Shown one piece after another: positions 6,652 to 7,222 of a stretch of 7,222 bases of DNA. The DNA is taken from assembly GCA_028700875.1 (NCBI GenBank), contig JAQVRW010000153.1, forward strand, positions 1-7,222, read 5' to 3'. A program made the position numbers and the translations under genes. The stretch is from Candidatus Zixiibacteriota bacterium (GTDB lineage: Bacteria > Zixibacteria > MSB-5A5 > GN15 > JAAZOE01). The notes beneath the pieces are model-generated. The model made no database searches, was not told the origin of the DNA, and saw only the letters and a program-made list of their open reading frames with translations. Each line of letters starts with the position of its first letter. The stretch's first letter is position 1.

Positions 6652-6958
6652 GGGCGGGATACCCTTTCCGGGGATACGACCCCTATTTGATTGGCCAGCG
6701 TGAGTTGACTTTGCCGGCCATATTTGTTTGCTTTATGTATTGTATCGGCAAATAATCGCGTTCCTGCAATCGGACTCGATTTCCCCGCAAGAAGGCGGCC
6801 TGCCTTTGGGGGAGGGATTCCCTTCAAGTGGGATTGCGAATGATCTGGTTACTTTGAATCCGTCCCTGTGCCGACCCGAAACGATCCGGTCCCGGGTGGT
6901 TCCGGGAAAGTCGATGAGCGTGACGAAACGGCGTGAGAAGAATCCGGACTGTCGCTGG
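6652..6958. other. 307-bp intergenic region between pyruvate kinase and the PD-(D/E)XK-like gene
   Basis: I see no gene here; the open frame on the plus strand from 6728 gets its length by running antisense through pyruvate kinase. Contents: two GGGATAC copies 15 bp apart (6656-6662, 6671-6677), each followed by a C-run, just upstream of ATG 6651. A possible minus-strand promoter has TACAAT (6739-6744) with TTGCAG (6764-6769), but its 19-bp spacer is long and confidence is low. A composite hairpin lies at 6782-6813: TCCCC/GGGGA outside, AAGGC/GCCTT inside. An imperfect stem CCCGAAAC/GTTCCGGG lies at 6875-6906. Either hairpin could end pyruvate kinase transcripts, though neither has a T-tract. 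Confidence 0.45.
6782..6813 (-). terminator. Possible U-tract-less terminator downstream of pyruvate kinase
   Basis: TCCCC (6782-6786) pairs with GGGGA (6809-6813), and inside it AAGGC (6792-6796) pairs with GCCTT (6802-6806) around a 5-base loop. An asymmetric internal loop separates the two stems. The hairpin sits about 145 bases after the pyruvate kinase stop codon. No T-run follows on the minus strand, so the call is tentative. Confidence 0.25.
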
Positions 6959-7222
6959 CTACTTGTTCTTCCCGATGATCGTATGATACATCATGAAATT
7001 CGTCGGCATCTTCCGGCCGAATGGCGCTCCGCCCGTAACGACCACGGTATCCCCCGCTTTCACCAGCCGGTATTTGTGCCCGACCGTTTCCACGATCGCC
7101 TGAAGGTCCTCGAATGACCGAGGCTGCCTGGCCAGCACCGAATAGACACCGCGATAAACCGCCAACCGTGTCAGCACCGATTTGTCATTGGTCAGCGCCA
7201 CGATAATCTGCGCCGGGAACTG
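6959..7222 (-). CDS. pyk: Pyruvate kinase, C-terminal fragment (cut by window edge)
   Basis: Only the last 87 residues lie in the window, and the frame is open through the right edge. The internal GTG at 7201 is not the start. Pyruvate kinase converts phosphoenolpyruvate and ADP to pyruvate and ATP in glycolysis. The fragment reads FPAQIIVALTNDKSVLTRLAVYRGVYSVL, then LVKAGDTVVVTGGAPFGRKMPTNFMMYHTI. This is the C-terminal (allosteric) domain pattern: P-I-I-A-x-T, then R-x-L-x-x-x-G-V, then K-x-G-D-x-V-V-V-x-x-G-x-P-x-G, and a terminal T-N-x-x-x-x-H. The stop codon is TAG at 6959-6961. The protein ends soon after the T-N motif, as is usual, so the 3' end is intact. The catalytic barrel is outside the window. 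Confidence 0.88.
   Translation of the reverse strand, partial: QFPAQIIVALTNDKSVLTRLAVYRGVYSVLARQPRSFEDLQAIVETVGHKYRLVKAGDTVVVTGGAPFGRKMPTNFMMYHTIIGKNK

Noticed and set aside
6728..7117. Plus-strand open frame of 129 codons
   Set aside because: Its second half is antisense to pyruvate kinase and its first half has no protein-like pattern and no ribosome-binding site.

Overview
The window reads as an ordinary bacterial chromosome segment. The organism looks Gram-negative-like: it has a periplasmic-type membrane fusion protein, a secreted M3 oligopeptidase and a PepSY-like exported protein. The species cannot be named from sequence alone. The style of the exporter genes would fit the Bacteroidota/FCB group or another deep Gram-negative phylum, but this is only an impression. 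No rRNA, tRNA, CRISPR array, transposase, integrase or phage gene is visible.

Layout, left to right. (1) Positions 84-857 (+) hold an exported protein of unknown function with PepSY-like features. (2) Positions about 891-1203 (+) hold an in-frame remnant of a larger protein that lacks both its start and its end. (3) Positions 1189-2952 (-) hold an export operon: an HlyD/MacA-type membrane fusion protein followed by an ABC ATPase. The ATPase breaks off just after its LSGGQ signature, exactly where the remnant from the other strand begins. No permease is present. (4) A 254-bp divergent intergenic region rich in short dyads follows. (5) Positions 3207-3575 (+) hold a small single-domain cupin with complete metal ligands. 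(6) A perfect 12-bp inverted repeat lies between the convergent cupin and peptidase genes. (7) Positions 3689-5785 (-) hold a secreted Dcp-like M3 peptidase with its own sigma-70-type promoter and probably a TTG start. (8) Positions 5890-6651 (-) hold a hypothetical protein with a PD-(D/E)XK-like D...EAK motif. (9) A 307-bp non-coding stretch follows. (10) Positions 6959-7222 (-) hold the C-terminal end of pyruvate kinase, cut by the window edge.

How the genes relate. Only the fusion protein and the ATPase form a clear functional unit, and it looks non-functional here because the ATPase lacks Walker B and the H-switch. The other genes look like neighbours rather than one pathway. The most informative structure is the scar between about 858 and 1203. 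Two converging genes both lose their 3' ends at one point, which a single deletion between convergent genes, or a chimeric assembly join, would produce. I see no convincing evidence for a new multi-gene system. The items most worth checking are the scar, the PD-(D/E)XK-like orphan, the dyad-rich region upstream of the cupin, and the Cys-to-Trp lipobox.
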